NCBI RefSeq assembly: GCF_937997465.1
Contig: NZ_CALKTQ010000269.1
Coordinates: forward strand, 1-7,001
Direction of reading: 5' to 3'
DNA from: an uncultured Campylobacter sp.
GTDB lineage: Bacteria > Campylobacterota > Campylobacteria > Campylobacterales > Campylobacteraceae
Length of the DNA: 7,001 bases
Both the position numbers and the translations under genes were made by a program. The notes under the pieces are model-generated. The model ran no database searches. It saw nothing but the letters and a program-made list of their open reading frames with translations, and was not told where the DNA came from. Of the stretch, positions 6,530 to 7,001 are shown piece by piece (positions within the stretch are counted from its first letter, which is position 1; every line of letters begins with the position of its first letter).

Positions 6530-7001
6530 AAGGTTTCTTAAGACGATATCTTTATATACTATTTTTTTGATGATTGAAAAAATTTTATCTGTACTATTTT
6601 TTTCATATATTGCTCATACTTTAAGCATGAATGATATGGGTGCATATGGACTGTACATGACTATATATGTATTTTTATCTTTTTTACTATCGCTAGAATT
6701 TAAATCCGGATACGCAAGATATTACTACGAATATTCTACAGAAGAATCCAGATATAAATTATTTTGCGGCATCGTTAATGTTACATTTCTTTCTCATGTA
6801 ATTATGGGCATATTGTTATTGTGTATTATAAATTATTTTAATTTATTGAGTTGGAAAATTTTTATTGCTTTGTCTATTTTGTCATTTTCTGATAGCATGA
6901 TATATCTTATACAGTATCAAAAAAGGTTGGAAGAAAAGGATATGCAATATGGAGTAATTATAATTAGTAAGATACTCTTAACAATTATATTTTATTTTAT
7001 T
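6522..7001 (+). CDS. Wzx-type polysaccharide flippase, N-terminal part (3'-truncated)
   Basis: The frame opens with an ATG at 6522, overlapping the methyltransferase stop by 8 bp, and stays open for exactly 160 codons to the window edge. A modest purine run (GAAAGTAGAGA) precedes the start, similar to the AGTAGAG before the ATG at 4738. The visible part holds about five hydrophobic segments, near residues 10-32, 42-60, 83-105, 112-130 and 144-160. The stretch HTLSMNDMGAYGLYMTIYVF (32-51) matches the usual N-terminal pattern of Wzx/MATE-like polysaccharide transporters, with a 'xxxMGxYG' turn between helices one and two, and SGYARYYYEY (62-71) sits where family members have R-Y/F-Y. Wzx proteins move undecaprenyl-diphosphate-linked repeat units across the inner membrane. 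Usual length is about 400-480 aa, so roughly two thirds is missing. No ABC transporter gene is visible, which favours a Wzx/Wzy route. Confidence 0.83.
   Translation, partial: MLKRFLKTISLYTIFLMIEKILSVLFFSYIAHTLSMNDMGAYGLYMTIYVFLSFLLSLEFKSGYARYYYEYSTEESRYKLFCGIVNVTFLSHVIMGILLLCIINYFNLLSWKIFIALSILSFSDSMIYLIQYQKRLEEKDMQYGVIIISKILLTIIFYFI

Noticed and set aside
1..7001. CRISPR arrays, tRNA/rRNA, insertion sequences, toxin-antitoxin or defence genes
   Set aside because: No regular repeats, RNA-gene sequence, transposase motif or terminal inverted repeats were seen on either strand; coding density leaves almost no free space.

Overview
The window is a stretch of a bacterial surface-polysaccharide biosynthesis locus (capsule, O-antigen or similar glycan). 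All genes lie on the + strand and are packed head to tail with 4-8 bp overlaps or a 1-nt gap, so they look like one translationally coupled operon with no internal promoter or terminator. AT-rich coding DNA with frequent AAATTT/AAAATTTT strings, and one gene at a clearly higher GC, suggest a Campylobacterota genome. A Campylobacter with mid-40s GC (the oral showae/rectus/curvus/gracilis type) would fit, but this is inference from composition and style, not from a marker gene.

Layout: (1) 1-968, the C-terminal part of a multi-pass membrane protein of polysaccharide loci, a Wzy-type polymerase or GT-C-like candidate, cut by the left edge. (2) 965-3094, a 709-aa bi-domain oxidoreductase: an MDR-type dehydrogenase without the usual zinc ligands, fused to a Gfo/Idh/MocA sugar dehydrogenase. 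(3) 3091-4065, a GT-B glycosyltransferase. (4) 4059-4745, a class I SAM methyltransferase with an aberrant motif I. (5) 4738-5829, a cytoplasmic NodB-like polysaccharide deacetylase family protein. (6) 5831-6529, a second, canonical class I methyltransferase. (7) 6522-7001, the N-terminus of a Wzx-type flippase, cut by the right edge.

Working model (inference): sugar-nucleotide or lipid-linked intermediates are oxidised or reduced by the bi-domain enzyme, assembled by the glycosyltransferase and decorated by two methyltransferases and a deacetylase in the cytoplasm. The Wzx protein then flips them, and the upstream membrane protein may polymerise or further process them. The exact glycan cannot be read from this window.

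The clearest unusual features are a sharp compositional step at the bi-domain oxidoreductase gene, its missing zinc-ligand motif, the degenerate SAM motif in the first methyltransferase, and a G6 tract at the deacetylase/methyltransferase junction where a one-base deletion would fuse the two genes in frame. Nothing points to a wholly new system: no mobile elements, CRISPR, RNA genes or defence modules were seen, and no stretch without a gene exceeds a few bases.
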